Part shown: positions 17,497 to 26,078 of the stretch, one piece after another
Layout of the letters: each line of letters opens with the position of its first letter
Position numbering within the stretch: the stretch's first letter is position 1
Source of the DNA: Burkholderiales bacterium RIFOXYD12_FULL_59_19
GTDB taxonomy: Bacteria > Pseudomonadota > Gammaproteobacteria > Burkholderiales > Burkholderiaceae_C
Length of the DNA: 42,483 bases
Assembly: GCA_001771065.1 (NCBI GenBank)
Contig: MESQ01000054.1
Span: forward strand, 1 to 42,483
Reading direction: 5' to 3'
Position numbers and translations under genes: made by a program
Notes under the pieces: model-generated
The model's input: only the letters and a program-made list of their open reading frames with translations
What the model was told of the DNA's origin: nothing
Databases searched by the model: none

Positions 17497-18189
17497 ATGA
17501 GTTTTTTGCAAGCATGGTTTACGGCGCCGCAGGCACCCTGGCTGCCTGACGTGGTGCTGCAGCGTTGGGCATTGCAGGCGGCCTGGGCACTGGTGCTGGG
17601 CGCGTTCACTTTTGTGTTGGCAAGTCGGTTCAGGCCAGCGTGGCGGGCTGGGGCGGCGGCTGCCGTTGCCGCCTGGTGCTTGTGGCCCGGCCCGGCCTCA
17701 CCCAGCTACTGGCTGGGGTTGGCGTTTCAGTCGCCCAGCTTGATGGGTGTGGCGCTGTGCCTGGTCTGGGCTTGGCGCTCAAAGTCACCCAAGCCGGTGG
17801 CGGGGCCGGTGTCGCGCGCTTTGTCCTGGCCCGGCATTGTGCTGGCGAGTGCTGGTATTCTTTTTGGCTGGCTGTTGTTGGGTGACATGCTGGCCTGGTG
17901 GCCGGTGTCGGTGTATGCCTGGGGCTTTGGCTCGGGCGCTCTGGCGCTGGCCTGTGCGCTGGCCCTGCTGTTATGGGTTTTGGACGGCGCCGGCCTGGCC
18001 GGTCAGCGGCTCACACTGTCTTTTGCTGCGGTTTTGCTGGTTTTCACCCTGACCCGTTTGCCCAGTGGCAACCTGTGGGACGCCTTGCTTGACCCCTGGT
18101 TGTGGCTTATTTTGCAGGCGTCTGGTTTGCTGGCGTTGCTGCGGCGTGTGCCGGGTTGGTGGCGCGCGTCACCAGCCACTCGCGCCTGA
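17497..18189 (+). CDS. Polytopic membrane protein of unknown function
   Basis: This 230-residue protein is rich in Trp, Leu and Ala and has six or seven hydrophobic segments; no conserved catalytic motif stands out. It follows the propeller gene by 6 bp and is probably its partner. Its last 83 bp overlap, tail to tail, the end of the glycosyltransferase gene on the other strand. The family was not recognised. Confidence 0.7.
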   Translation: MSFLQAWFTAPQAPWLPDVVLQRWALQAAWALVLGAFTFVLASRFRPAWRAGAAAAVAAWCLWPGPASPSYWLGLAFQSPSLMGVALCLVWAWRSKSPKPVAGPVSRALSWPGIVLASAGILFGWLLLGDMLAWWPVSVYAWGFGSGALALACALALLLWVLDGAGLAGQRLTLSFAAVLLVFTLTRLPSGNLWDALLDPWLWLILQASGLLALLRRVPGWWRASPATRA

Positions 18190-19966
18190 AAAGCCATTGC
18201 TGCGGATACCACAGGTTGGCCAAGGTGATCTCGCCGCCCTGATGCCGGCCCTTGACTTCCCAGCGGCTGCCAAGCACGCGGCATTCGGGTGCACACAGCG
18301 GGTGCTCGGCTTCGTCACGGGTTTGCAGCCAGACCACCGCATCGTGGGTAGCCAGCAGGCGCTGTAATTCGAGTTTGTTGTCGGCGGCCGGCAGGGCGTT
18401 GCGCGCATCGCCGTCATACGGCGTAAAACGATTGCCGGGCAACAAAAATTCAAAGCGCTCAAACTGGCCGTTAAAGCTGCTGGGTACGGCAAGGTGTTGG
18501 CCAGTCAGGCTTTGCGTGAGTTGTTTGTCGTAAAGGCCGGCCGGTCCGTTCAGCGGCTGTGTGGTCAGGCCGAACACGGCAAAGACGGCCAGCGTGGCGG
18601 CCAAGGTGCAAGCGCGTGTCCACCCCGACTTGACAAAGCCTGCCAGCACCAGCGCCAGTCCCACGCCAACCGCCGCCAGGGTCAAGCCCAGCTCCAGGCT
18701 GCTGCCAATGCCCAGCGCGTGTTCGGCCCAGGCAATACGCCCCAGATAGCCGATGAAGAGGCAGCACAGCAGCAGCGACGGCATGAACCAGCCGCGCCCA
18801 ATACGCTGCCAAAACAGTGCCAACACAATCGCCAGTGCGGGCATGGCCGGAATCAGGTAACGCGCCGAGCGCTGGCTCGGCAGGGTGAATACCAGCAACC
18901 AGACGCCCAGCCAGATCAGCACGAGCCACAGGTCAACGGGCTGCGCGCCCAAGGGCTGGCGCTTGAGTTGCCACAGGCGCTGCAAGCCCAGCAGCATCAG
19001 ACCCAGAACCACAAAAACCAGCAGCCCGGCGTTTTGGGCGTAGCCCAGCAATTGCGCCCAAATGCTGAAGCCACCACCAAAGAGCGCTGTTTGCCAGTAG
19101 CCGGCGCTGTTGCTCATCTTGCCGGCGTTCTCTCCCACCACAAACTCCTGCCAGACGGCGAGGGGGTCCGGGTCCAGCACAAACCAGAGGCTGAAAATAG
19201 CCACGGCGAGGACGGCGCTGGCACCCACCTTGAGGCTGATCGCAAGCGCGTCAGTCCAGCGCCAACGCGGCAGCATCACGAGCTGCGCGCACCACAGTGT
19301 GGCGGCTGCCGGAACCACCAGGGCGAACGATTTGTAGGCCAGGCCGAGGCCCATGGCGAGGCCAAAGCCGGCGTGGGCCAGCCAACCCAAAGCAGTGGGC
19401 TGACTGCCGCTGTGTGTCACAGCAGCTGGCCGCGCCGTGGCCGGGTGATGCGTCAACGACCACCAGAGCAGCATGAAAACTGGCAGGCTCAGCCAGAATG
19501 TTTCGGGGGCACTGGTGAGAAAAGTGCGGCCAAACCGGAAGGTGCAGAAAAAAGCCAGGTAAATGCAGGCCCCCAGCAGGGCACGACGTACATCACGGGT
19601 GATCAGTTGCAGGGTCCAGCCCACGGCCAGGGCGGTGAGCAGGGTGTAGATCACGCTGGGGGCGCGCAGTGCCGCCATACGCCAGTGCTGGCCCCAGTCG
19701 CCAGCCACCATGGCTTGCCAGAACAGCAGCGGTGGCTTGGTGTTGCGCATGTGGTCCAGCTCAGACACCAGCGGTAACCAGTGGCCACTGGCGGCCGTCA
19801 GGCGGGCGATATGGGTATAGACCAGTTCGTCGCCATTGGTGGGGACATATTGCCCGTCCAGACCCAACACATAAACCAGCACCGCCACCACCAGCAAGGC
19901 CAGCCAGGCCAGGGTCGTTCGGGTCCAGAACGGAGGGGTGAGGGTGTTGACAGAGAGGGCGGGCAT
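18107..19966 (-). CDS. ArnT-like membrane glycosyltransferase (GT39/GT83 type)
   Basis: This 619-residue protein has about 12 hydrophobic segments and the hallmark acidic motif in the first periplasmic loop (YVPTNGDELVYTHIARL), with KPPLLFW further on, as in ArnT and related polyprenyl-phosphate-sugar transferases. These enzymes move a sugar from undecaprenyl phosphate to lipid A or another surface molecule. The start MPALSV at 19966 was chosen because the longer frame runs into the GtrA gene. GtrA, a flippase for lipid-linked sugars, lies 2 bp upstream, and a heptosyltransferase-like gene precedes that, which supports a role in LPS or surface glycan decoration. Confidence 0.85.
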   Translation of the reverse strand: MPALSVNTLTPPFWTRTTLAWLALLVVAVLVYVLGLDGQYVPTNGDELVYTHIARLTAASGHWLPLVSELDHMRNTKPPLLFWQAMVAGDWGQHWRMAALRAPSVIYTLLTALAVGWTLQLITRDVRRALLGACIYLAFFCTFRFGRTFLTSAPETFWLSLPVFMLLWWSLTHHPATARPAAVTHSGSQPTALGWLAHAGFGLAMGLGLAYKSFALVVPAAATLWCAQLVMLPRWRWTDALAISLKVGASAVLAVAIFSLWFVLDPDPLAVWQEFVVGENAGKMSNSAGYWQTALFGGGFSIWAQLLGYAQNAGLLVFVVLGLMLLGLQRLWQLKRQPLGAQPVDLWLVLIWLGVWLLVFTLPSQRSARYLIPAMPALAIVLALFWQRIGRGWFMPSLLLCCLFIGYLGRIAWAEHALGIGSSLELGLTLAAVGVGLALVLAGFVKSGWTRACTLAATLAVFAVFGLTTQPLNGPAGLYDKQLTQSLTGQHLAVPSSFNGQFERFEFLLPGNRFTPYDGDARNALPAADNKLELQRLLATHDAVVWLQTRDEAEHPLCAPECRVLGSRWEVKGRHQGGEITLANLWYPQQWLFRREWLVTRATNPAHAAATPANQTPAK

Positions 19967-19968
19967 GG

Positions 19969-20478
19969 TTATTTGGATTGACGGTGACCAAAGGTCCAGC
20001 GGTCGTTGGCCAAAAAATTGCTCACGCTGGCGACCACGATGGCGATCACGTTGGCCAGCAGGTAATGCAATGAATGCGCCAGCCAAAGGGTCAGGCCATA
20101 TTGCAGGGCAATGCCCAGCCAGGAGGCCAGTGTGTAGCGACCTAACTGACCGGCGAGCACGGCCAGCCGGGTGTGTTCTTGCCGCTGGTGGTGGGCGTGC
20201 GCCGCCTGCACGCGGTCAGCCCAGGTCCAGAGCCGATTCCAGCTGAAATTGTTCACGGTGGCTACCGCAATGGCCAGGGCCAGCGAGGCATACAAGCGCT
20301 GGCGAGGATTTGCAATGGCCGCAAACAAGTGTTCTTGCGCCAGGTACAGCACGGCCATGTTGACCACCGTGCCGCTGGCGCCCACCAGGCCAAACTTGAC
20401 GTAGCGCATGCCCATGAGCCACTGGAGCAGGCTAAAAAACAAGGCAGACGCCCGCGCGGCCAGACGGGGTTGGCTCAC
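19969..20478 (-). CDS. GtrA-family membrane protein
   Basis: This 169-residue protein has four hydrophobic helices of the GtrA family (RYVKFGLVGASGTVVNMAVLYLA at the start and the FLANDRWTFG end typical of the family). GtrA proteins are thought to flip undecaprenyl-phosphate-linked sugars to the periplasmic face, where an ArnT-like enzyme such as the next gene uses them. The GTG start at 20478 overlaps the stop of the upstream gene (GTGA); a longer frame to 20604 would lie inside that gene. Confidence 0.85.
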   Translation of the reverse strand: MSQPRLAARASALFFSLLQWLMGMRYVKFGLVGASGTVVNMAVLYLAQEHLFAAIANPRQRLYASLALAIAVATVNNFSWNRLWTWADRVQAAHAHHQRQEHTRLAVLAGQLGRYTLASWLGIALQYGLTLWLAHSLHYLLANVIAIVVASVSNFLANDRWTFGHRQSK

Positions 20479-21704
20479 AGTGTGGCAGGCGTTGCCGCCA
20501 AATGGGTCAGCGCATCTCGCAGCACGGTCTGCGGTGTAATGCGTTTGAGGCATTGGTTGTCGCCGTCGCAAAAAGTCAGGCGGTGGTTGTAGGCACTGAG
20601 ACAAGGCGAGCAGGCGGTGCCTGATTCGAGCACCTGCGCGTGCGGCCCCAGCGGGCCATAGAGACGGCCGGTTTCGGGGCCAAAAAACACCATGGTTTTG
20701 ATTGGGGTAAGCGTGGCAAAGTGGCCGGGGCCACCGTCATTGGTGATCAGCAGGCGGGCGGCGTGAAACAGCATCAGCAATTCGCGGATGCTGTGGGTGT
20801 AGCCGGTCAGGTCGACGCAGGCGGTATGTTCGACCTGCTGGCACAGCTCACGCGCCAAAACGGCGTCGTCGCGCAGACCGATCAAGCCGACGGCGTAGCC
20901 AGCAGCACACAGGCTGCGGGCCACCTCAGCGTAGTGGCTGGCGGGCCAGGCGCGCTCGGGCAACAAACCTCCGCCGGCGTAGAGCAGCACCAGGCAACGG
21001 GCAGCCAAAGTGGGGTGATCCTGCTGCAGTTGTTGTTGGTAGGTGCTTAACTCGGCGGCCTCAAACCGAACGGTCAACCCGGTGTCGGCCGGCAGGTCAC
21101 GGATCGGAGCGGCCTTGTTGCGCGGCATGGCGTCGCCCTCCAGCGCATCGACAAGCGATAAAAACTGCTTGCTGATGTGTTGGTAAGGGTTGTAGGGAAT
21201 GGCGCGGTTGATGAAGCTGCCGCGGTACAGGCCTTCCTGCGTGTGCGGCGTGAAACCCACGCGCAGACGGGCGCCGCTGAAATAACTCATCAGGCTGCTG
21301 ATGCGTGAAAACAACTCGCAGTCAATTACCGCGTCCAGCGGCAGGCTGCGCAGCGTCCGACTCACGCGCCAGATGTCCTGGAGCAGCCCCAGGCCCGCGC
21401 TGTCGTCAAGCGCGTGCAAGTGGGCTGGTTGTGCCAGCCCGAGCAGCTTGGCGACCTCCTGGTTTTTCTTGAGTTGCAGCACATGCAGGGTGGCGCTGGG
21501 GTAGCGTTGCCGCAAGGCTGCAAACATGGGGCCAGCCAGCACCACGCTGCCCATTTCTGATAACAGGACGATCAGAATGTGGCGCGGTGCCTGCGGCATG
21601 GCTGTTGCTTGATCCCGGCCGACCAAACGTGCCCACAGGGACAGGAGCGCACACAACGCCTGGCCTGCCCAGCGGTCAATCCAGCGTTGTGTTTGCAGCT
21701 TCAT
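20475..21704 (-). CDS. Glycosyltransferase family 9 (heptosyltransferase-like)
   Basis: This 409-residue cytoplasmic transferase is of the ADP-heptose:LPS type. The N-terminal half opens with ILIVLLSEMGSVVLAGPMFAALRQRYP, where SEMGSVVLA replaces the usual GDxLL/T region. The C-terminal half has LLYAGGGLLPERAWPASHYAEVA and the donor-binding LLITNDGGPGHFATL with GPETGRLYGPLGPH. A cluster of Cys near the end (ACSPCLSAYNHRLTFCDGDNQC) resembles family members with a metal-like knot. The ATG at 21704 is preferred to the longer frame. It lies 16 bp downstream of metK on the same strand, so it may share that transcript. Confidence 0.85.
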   Translation of the reverse strand: MKLQTQRWIDRWAGQALCALLSLWARLVGRDQATAMPQAPRHILIVLLSEMGSVVLAGPMFAALRQRYPSATLHVLQLKKNQEVAKLLGLAQPAHLHALDDSAGLGLLQDIWRVSRTLRSLPLDAVIDCELFSRISSLMSYFSGARLRVGFTPHTQEGLYRGSFINRAIPYNPYQHISKQFLSLVDALEGDAMPRNKAAPIRDLPADTGLTVRFEAAELSTYQQQLQQDHPTLAARCLVLLYAGGGLLPERAWPASHYAEVARSLCAAGYAVGLIGLRDDAVLARELCQQVEHTACVDLTGYTHSIRELLMLFHAARLLITNDGGPGHFATLTPIKTMVFFGPETGRLYGPLGPHAQVLESGTACSPCLSAYNHRLTFCDGDNQCLKRITPQTVLRDALTHLAATPATL

Positions 21705-21720
21705 GCGCGCATTGTCGTGC

Positions 21721-22902
21721 TCACAGGCCAGCTGCTGCGCGCAGTGCCTGGGCTTTGTCGGTGCTTTCCCAGGTGAACTCGGGCTCTTCACGGCCGAAGT
21801 GACCGTAGGCGGCGGTTTTTTCGTAAATGGGGCGCAGCAGGTCCAGCATCTGGATGATGCCGCGCGGGCGCAGGTCAAAGTGGCTGTGCACCAGCGCGGC
21901 GATGTCCTCGTCCGAAATCACGCCGGTGCCTTCGGTATAAACCGTCACATTCATGGGTTTGGCCACGCCAATGGCATAGGCCACCTGGATCTGGCATTGG
22001 CGTGCCAGGCCGGCGGCCACAATGTTTTTGGCCACATAACGTGCGGCATAGGCGGCCGAGCGGTCCACTTTTGTTGGGTCTTTGCCGCTGAAGGCGCCGC
22101 CGCCGTGCGGGCAGGCGCCGCCGTAGGTGTCAACAATGATCTTGCGCCCGGTCAGGCCGCAGTCGCCCTGCGGGCCACCTACCACAAAACGGCCGGTGGG
22201 GTTGATCAGGTACTTGGTGTCGGCGGTGAGCCATTCCTTGGGCAACACCGGTTTGATGATTTCTTCGCGCACGGCTTCATAAAAGGCATCGGTCATGCGG
22301 CTACCCAGGCTCATCTCGGGGCTGTGCTGGCTCGACAGCACCACGGTGTCAATGCTGTGGGGTTTGCCGTCGACGTAACGCATGGTGACCTGGCTCTTGG
22401 CGTCCGGGCGCAAAAAGGGCAGGCGGCCGTCCTTGCGTAATTGCGCCTGGCGCTCGACCAGGCGGTGGGCGTAATAAATGGGTGCGGGCATCAGCTCGGG
22501 GGTTTCGTTGCAGGCGTAGCCAAACATCAGGCCCTGGTCGCCGGCACCGGTGTTGAGGTGGTCGTCACTGGCGTGGTCCACGCCCTGGGCGATGTCGTTG
22601 CTTTGTTTGTCGTAGGCCACCAGCACCGCGCAGCCCTTGTAGTCAATGCCGTAGTCGGAGTTGTCGTAGCCAATGCGTTTGAGCGTGTCGCGCGCAATCT
22701 GGATGTAGTCCACCGTGGCGTTGGTGGTGATTTCACCCGCCAGCAGCACCAGGCCGGTGTTGCACAGGGTCTCAGCGGCTACCCGTGATTTGGGGTCTTG
22801 TTTGAAAATTGCATCCAGAATCGCATCAGAGATCTGGTCAGCCACCTTGTCGGGGTGACCTTCAGAGACGGATTCCGAGGTAAATAGAAAATCGTTTGAC
22901 AT
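21721..22902 (-). CDS. metK: S-adenosylmethionine synthetase
   Basis: This 393-residue enzyme makes S-adenosylmethionine from methionine and ATP. Family motifs are complete: [20 protein letters not shown] at residues 10-29, [12 protein letters not shown], and the P-loop-like [19 protein letters not shown]. Length is normal. It is transcribed away from the acyltransferase gene at 23092, with a 189-bp gap that contains three hairpins. The start ATG at 22902 gives the standard N-terminus [12 protein letters not shown]. Confidence 0.98.
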   Translation of the reverse strand: MSNDFLFTSESVSEGHPDKVADQISDAILDAIFKQDPKSRVAAETLCNTGLVLLAGEITTNATVDYIQIARDTLKRIGYDNSDYGIDYKGCAVLVAYDKQSNDIAQGVDHASDDHLNTGAGDQGLMFGYACNETPELMPAPIYYAHRLVERQAQLRKDGRLPFLRPDAKSQVTMRYVDGKPHSIDTVVLSSQHSPEMSLGSRMTDAFYEAVREEIIKPVLPKEWLTADTKYLINPTGRFVVGGPQGDCGLTGRKIIVDTYGGACPHGGGAFSGKDPTKVDRSAAYAARYVAKNIVAAGLARQCQIQVAYAIGVAKPMNVTVYTEGTGVISDEDIAALVHSHFDLRPRGIIQMLDLLRPIYEKTAAYGHFGREEPEFTWESTDKAQALRAAAGL

Positions 22903-23091
22903 AATAAAAAGCCCTTTGTAAAAGTTAACAACCCTTGCGCGTTGCTTTGGCTTTTGGGGCTTTCGGCGAACGCTTTAGCAGATGTGTCCTTGATTTGACA
23001 AGGCACAATCGCAACCCAGTGAGGGTTGGCGCTTGTGTGTCGCCCTGCAAGTAGTTCCATAACTCAGCGACCCGATTATTTTATCGCACCC
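22903..23091 (-). promoter_or_regulatory. metK / acyltransferase divergent gap with structured metK leader
   Basis: The 189 bp between two divergent genes contain three inverted repeats. CAACCC/GGGTTG lies at 23012-23028. GTG-t-CCTTG pairs with CAAGG-CAC at 22984-23006. A wider GCGTT/AACGC pair lies at 22939-22973 around an A/C-rich stretch of the metK strand. Since all lie on the metK side they could fold in its 5' leader and act as a regulatory RNA. I do not recognise a named SAM or SAH riboswitch consensus. No convincing -35/-10 pair was fixed. Confidence 0.4.
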
Positions 23092-23922
23092 ATGATCACC
23101 CTTTTCAAACTGTTGTCAGTCTGGCCTTTGTGGCTGTTGCACGGCCTGGGTGTGGTGTTGGGCTGGCTGGCGTTCGTGGTGTCGCCCGTGTACCGCAAGC
23201 GCTTTGTTAGCCATGTCGGTCTGGCCGGTTTGACCCGGCACCAATGGATGAAGGCCGTTGGGGAAAGCGGCAAGCTGGTGCTTGAGTTGCCACGCTTGTG
23301 GCTAGGACGCCCGGTGCGCGTGTTGTGGGATGGCGCCGAGCTTGTGGAGGCGGCGCTCGCGCAAGGCCGTGGCGTGGTGTTTCTGACCCCGCATCTGGGC
23401 TGTTTTGAGATCACGGCACAGGCCTATGCGCAGCGTTTTGGGCAGGCTGGCAAACCCATGACGGTGTTGTTTCGGCCCCCCCGACAGACCTGGCTCATGG
23501 CGCTGGTGGGTGCCGCACGGCTGCGCCCGGGTTTGCAAACTGCGCCGACCACCTTGTCAGGCGTCAAACAATTGATCAAGGCGCTAAAAAATGGTGAATC
23601 GGTGGGGCTGCTGCCAGACCAGGTGCCGCCGCAGGGCATGGGGGTGATGGCCCCGTTTTTTGGTCGCGAGGCCTACACCATGACGCTGTCGGTGCGGCTG
23701 GTACAGCAAACAGGCGCCATGGTGTTGCTGGCCTGGGGTGAGCGTTTGCCGCTGGGCCGCGGCTACCGCGTGCATGTGCGGCCGCTGGCGCAAGCGCTCC
23801 CAGCGGCCTTGCCCGAGGCGGTGACGGTGATCAACCGCGCCATGGAAACGCTGATATTGCAGTGTCCGCAGCAATATTTGTGGGGTTATGCCCGCTACAA
23901 ACCAGCGCGCATTTCGGCCTAG
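23092..23922 (+). CDS. LpxL/HtrB-type lipid A acyltransferase (first copy)
   Basis: This 276-residue inner-membrane acyltransferase of the LpxL/LpxM family adds a secondary acyl chain to lipid A. It has an N-terminal membrane segment, the catalytic H-x4-E motif as HLGCFE in VFLTPHLGCFE (about residue 103), and the later block GLLPDQVPPQGMGVMAPFFGREAYT. The ATG at 23092 starts right at the membrane segment; the longer frame to 23026 has no support. A second homologous gene follows after 21 bp. Confidence 0.88.
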   Translation: MITLFKLLSVWPLWLLHGLGVVLGWLAFVVSPVYRKRFVSHVGLAGLTRHQWMKAVGESGKLVLELPRLWLGRPVRVLWDGAELVEAALAQGRGVVFLTPHLGCFEITAQAYAQRFGQAGKPMTVLFRPPRQTWLMALVGAARLRPGLQTAPTTLSGVKQLIKALKNGESVGLLPDQVPPQGMGVMAPFFGREAYTMTLSVRLVQQTGAMVLLAWGERLPLGRGYRVHVRPLAQALPAALPEAVTVINRAMETLILQCPQQYLWGYARYKPARISA

Positions 23923-23943
23923 GGCCTGCAAAACAGTCCAGCC

Positions 23944-24813
23944 ATGGGAACCCGAATTGTTTTGTATTGGATGCGCGTTTTTGCGCCTTTGCCTTTGACT
24001 TGGGTGCGCGCCCTGGGTTGGCTGCTGGGGTGGCTGCTGTATGCCGTGGTGGCGCCGCGTCGGCGCGTGGTGCAGATCAATTTGCGCCTGTGTTTTCCCA
24101 AACTGACGGTTGCTGAATTACGTCGCTTGACACGCCGGGTGTTTGTGTGTTTTGCGCAAGCTTGGCTGGATCGCGGCTGGCTTTGGCATGGCTCGCCCGA
24201 GCTGGTGCGCGCGCGCTTGAGGCTATCGGGGGCGGTTGAAGAACTCCAGGGCAGCGATCCGATCATCATTTTTGCGCCCCATTTTGTCGGACTTGACGCG
24301 GGCTGGACGGCACTGACACAACAATTGCCGCGCCACTTCACCACCATTTACACCGACCAGGCCAATAAAACCGCTGATGCCTGGATTCTGCGGGGGCGCC
24401 AGCGCTTTGGTTCCAGCCGCTTGTTTGGCCGGGCGGACGGCGTTAAAACCATTGTGGCCAGTCTGCGCCAGGGCGATCCGCTTTATTTGTTACCCGACAT
24501 GAACTTTGGTCCACATGAGTCGCTGTTTGTGCCGTTTTATGGCGTGGCTGCCGCCACCGTGCCGAGTTTGTCGCGGTTTGCCCGGCTGGGTCGGGCCAAA
24601 GTGGTGCCGGTGGTGACCCGCATGACGGCCCAGGGTTATGAGGTTCAGGTGCTGTCGGCATGGCCAGATTACCCGACCGACGACCTGCTGGCCGACACCG
24701 CCCTGATGAACACGCGCCTGCAAACCTATATTGATGCCGTGCCGGAGCAGTACTACTGGGTGCACAAACGCTTCAAGGACCGGCCGCCGGGTGAGGCGGC
24801 TGTTTACGGCTAA
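23944..24813 (+). CDS. LpxL/LpxM-type lipid A acyltransferase (second copy)
   Basis: This 289-residue paralogue of the preceding gene has the catalytic H-x4-D motif HFVGLD (FAPHFVGLDAGW, about residue 115) and YLLPDMNFGPHESLFVPFYG, the LpxL-type acceptor block with DMNFG. The tandem pair fits two late acylation steps of lipid A, or one lipid A enzyme and one ornithine-lipid-like enzyme; the sequence does not settle which. It starts 21 bp after the first copy and is followed by a long gene-free stretch, so it probably ends the operon. Confidence 0.88.
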   Translation: MGTRIVLYWMRVFAPLPLTWVRALGWLLGWLLYAVVAPRRRVVQINLRLCFPKLTVAELRRLTRRVFVCFAQAWLDRGWLWHGSPELVRARLRLSGAVEELQGSDPIIIFAPHFVGLDAGWTALTQQLPRHFTTIYTDQANKTADAWILRGRQRFGSSRLFGRADGVKTIVASLRQGDPLYLLPDMNFGPHESLFVPFYGVAAATVPSLSRFARLGRAKVVPVVTRMTAQGYEVQVLSAWPDYPTDDLLADTALMNTRLQTYIDAVPEQYYWVHKRFKDRPPGEAAVYG

Positions 24814-24904
24814 TTGGTTGCCCGTCCGGCCCGCGATCATGGAGACAACGAGAACAGTGATCGTTCGAGCGAGTGCGATCCAACGTGATATGTCGAACCA
24901 GCTT

Positions 24905-25041
24905 GAGGCATGGTGATTGGGTCATGTGACCGGGCTTTGGAGCGAAAGGCGCGCGCAGAAAGTATCTCGCACCCGACTCCGCAACTCCGCGCGTGATTTC
25001 GCTCCAAAACCGCATGCACATGACCCAGTCGCCGTGCCGTG
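24905..25041 (+). repeat. Hairpin repeat element, copy A
   Basis: A unit of about 137 bp forms a large hairpin. The outer stem GGGTCATGTG (24919-24928) pairs with CACATGACCC (25017-25026), and the inner stem TTTGGAGCGAAA (24936-24947) pairs with TTTCGCTCCAAA (24997-25008). The apical part is GC-rich and variable. A second copy lies in inverted orientation at 25141-25277. Between copies the inner stem changes on both sides together, which keeps the pairing. This resembles REP/BIME or MITE-type intergenic elements; the family was not recognised. Confidence 0.75.
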
Positions 25042-25140
25042 CGTGTAAGCCGCCTGTTAACGCCCTGAAATGGGCTACCGGCTAGTTATGACACTTTGAA
25101 TTGCACCCGATTTGAACCTCGCAAGGACTTGGGGTTAAAT

Positions 25141-25277
25141 CCGGCGCGGCGACCGGGCCATGTGCATGCGGTTTTGGGGTGAAAACACGCGCGGACGAGC
25201 GGGTGCGGTACGCGACCGGCTGTCGACGTGCGCCTTTCACCCCAAAGCCCGGTCACATGACCCGATCACCACGCCTG
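25141..25277 (-). repeat. Hairpin repeat element, copy B (inverted)
   Basis: The reverse complement matches copy A at both ends and in the stems but not in the apical loop. On the plus strand the outer arms are GGGCCATGTG (25155-25164) and CACATGACCC (25254-25263), and the inner arms are TTTGGGGTGAAA (25173-25184) and TTTCACCCCAAA (25235-25246). Relative to copy A the inner stem reads GGGGTG for GGAGCG, with the complementary change on the other arm, so structure rather than sequence is conserved. Confidence 0.75.
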
Positions 25278-25321
25278 ACGGTGTCGTTTGTTACGTCGTC
25301 CAGAGCCCAGGGGACCAAGGC

Positions 25322-26053
25322 TCAAGACGTTGGGTTGGCGCTTTCCGATGGTGTTACTGGGGTCGGCGCCGGATGCGCCCATTGCCATAACAGTGTGGCG
25401 ACCTCGTCAATGCCTTGGCGCTTGGTGGCTGAAAACAAACGCACCTCGCCGCCGCCAGCCTGCAATTTCATGATCGACAGGGCTTTGTTTTGTTCGGCAC
25501 GGGTCAGTTTGTCGGCCTTGGTCAGGATCACCAAAAATTTCAGACCTTCTTCAACCCTGGGCCGAACCACATCGAGCAAGACTTCGTCAAGTTCAGTCAG
25601 GCCGTGGCGGGGGTCACACATCAGCACAATGGCTTTGAGGTTTTCACGCGTCACCAGGTAGTTGGCCATCACCTGTTGCCAGCGGATCTTGTCCTGCTTG
25701 GGCACGGCGGCGTAACCGTAGCCCGGCAAATCAGCCAGTACCGCATCGGTCACGCCTTGTTTGCCCAGCGAGAACAGGTTGATGTGCTGGGTTCGCCCCG
25801 GTTTTTTGGACGCAAAGGCCAGCTGCTTTTGTTGCGTCAGGGTGTTGATGCAGGTGGATTTGCCGGCGTTGGAGCGGCCTACAAAGGCAATTTCAGGCAC
25901 ATCCAGGGGTGGCAAAAAATGCAACTGCGGTGCCGTGGTGAGGAATTTGGCCGTGTGCAGCCAGCCCAAAGCCACCAGCGGCGTCACCGTGAAAGGGGTG
26001 GGCTCGGCTGGCAACGTTGACTGGGATGCACTTGGGCTGGGTTGTTTTGTCAT
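25322..26053 (-). CDS. engB: Ribosome biogenesis GTPase YsxC/EngB
   Basis: A GTPase of about 243 residues that acts in ribosome assembly and cell division. G1 is GRSNAGKST, G3 is DLPGYG and G4 is TKADK, with PGRTQHINLF between them as switch I. It has an extra N-terminal head (about 25 residues) and a Pro/Ser-rich tail compared with the usual 200 or so residues. The start at 26053 (MTKQPSPS) was chosen because a TATAAT-like box (TACAAT, 26079-26084 on this strand) overlaps the alternative ATG at 26080. It is divergent from cytochrome c4. Confidence 0.93.
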   Translation of the reverse strand: MTKQPSPSASQSTLPAEPTPFTVTPLVALGWLHTAKFLTTAPQLHFLPPLDVPEIAFVGRSNAGKSTCINTLTQQKQLAFASKKPGRTQHINLFSLGKQGVTDAVLADLPGYGYAAVPKQDKIRWQQVMANYLVTRENLKAIVLMCDPRHGLTELDEVLLDVVRPRVEEGLKFLVILTKADKLTRAEQNKALSIMKLQAGGGEVRLFSATKRQGIDEVATLLWQWAHPAPTPVTPSESANPTS

Positions 26054-26078
26054 GGGGTGAACGCTGTGAAGTTGGGCC

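Larger units (their letters stand above)
24814..25321. other. 508-bp gene-free stretch between convergent genes
   Basis: This lies between the end of the second acyltransferase and the end of engB on the opposite strand. Short frames here lack family features. Its content is the inverted pair of hairpin elements described separately (24905-25041 and 25141-25277), a unique spacer of about 100 bp between them, and flanks of about 90 bp and 45 bp. No tRNA, no standard terminator with a T-run and no promoter was found. Confidence 0.7.

Noticed and set aside
18494..19777. Long open frame of about 427 codons on the plus strand
   Set aside because: It lies wholly antisense to the ArnT-like gene, is Gln/His-rich with no family features, and reflects the codon bias of the real gene.
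25090..25145. tRNA-like 3' half (GGTTCAAATC on the minus strand) that could mark a tRNA attachment site
   Set aside because: The loop resembles a T-loop, but the five-base stem around it does not pair and there is no acceptor stem or anticodon arm; treated as chance.
24814..25321. CRISPR-like array in the repeat-bearing gap
   Set aside because: There are only two units, inverted to each other, with long internal structure; no regular short direct repeats or spacers and no cas genes.
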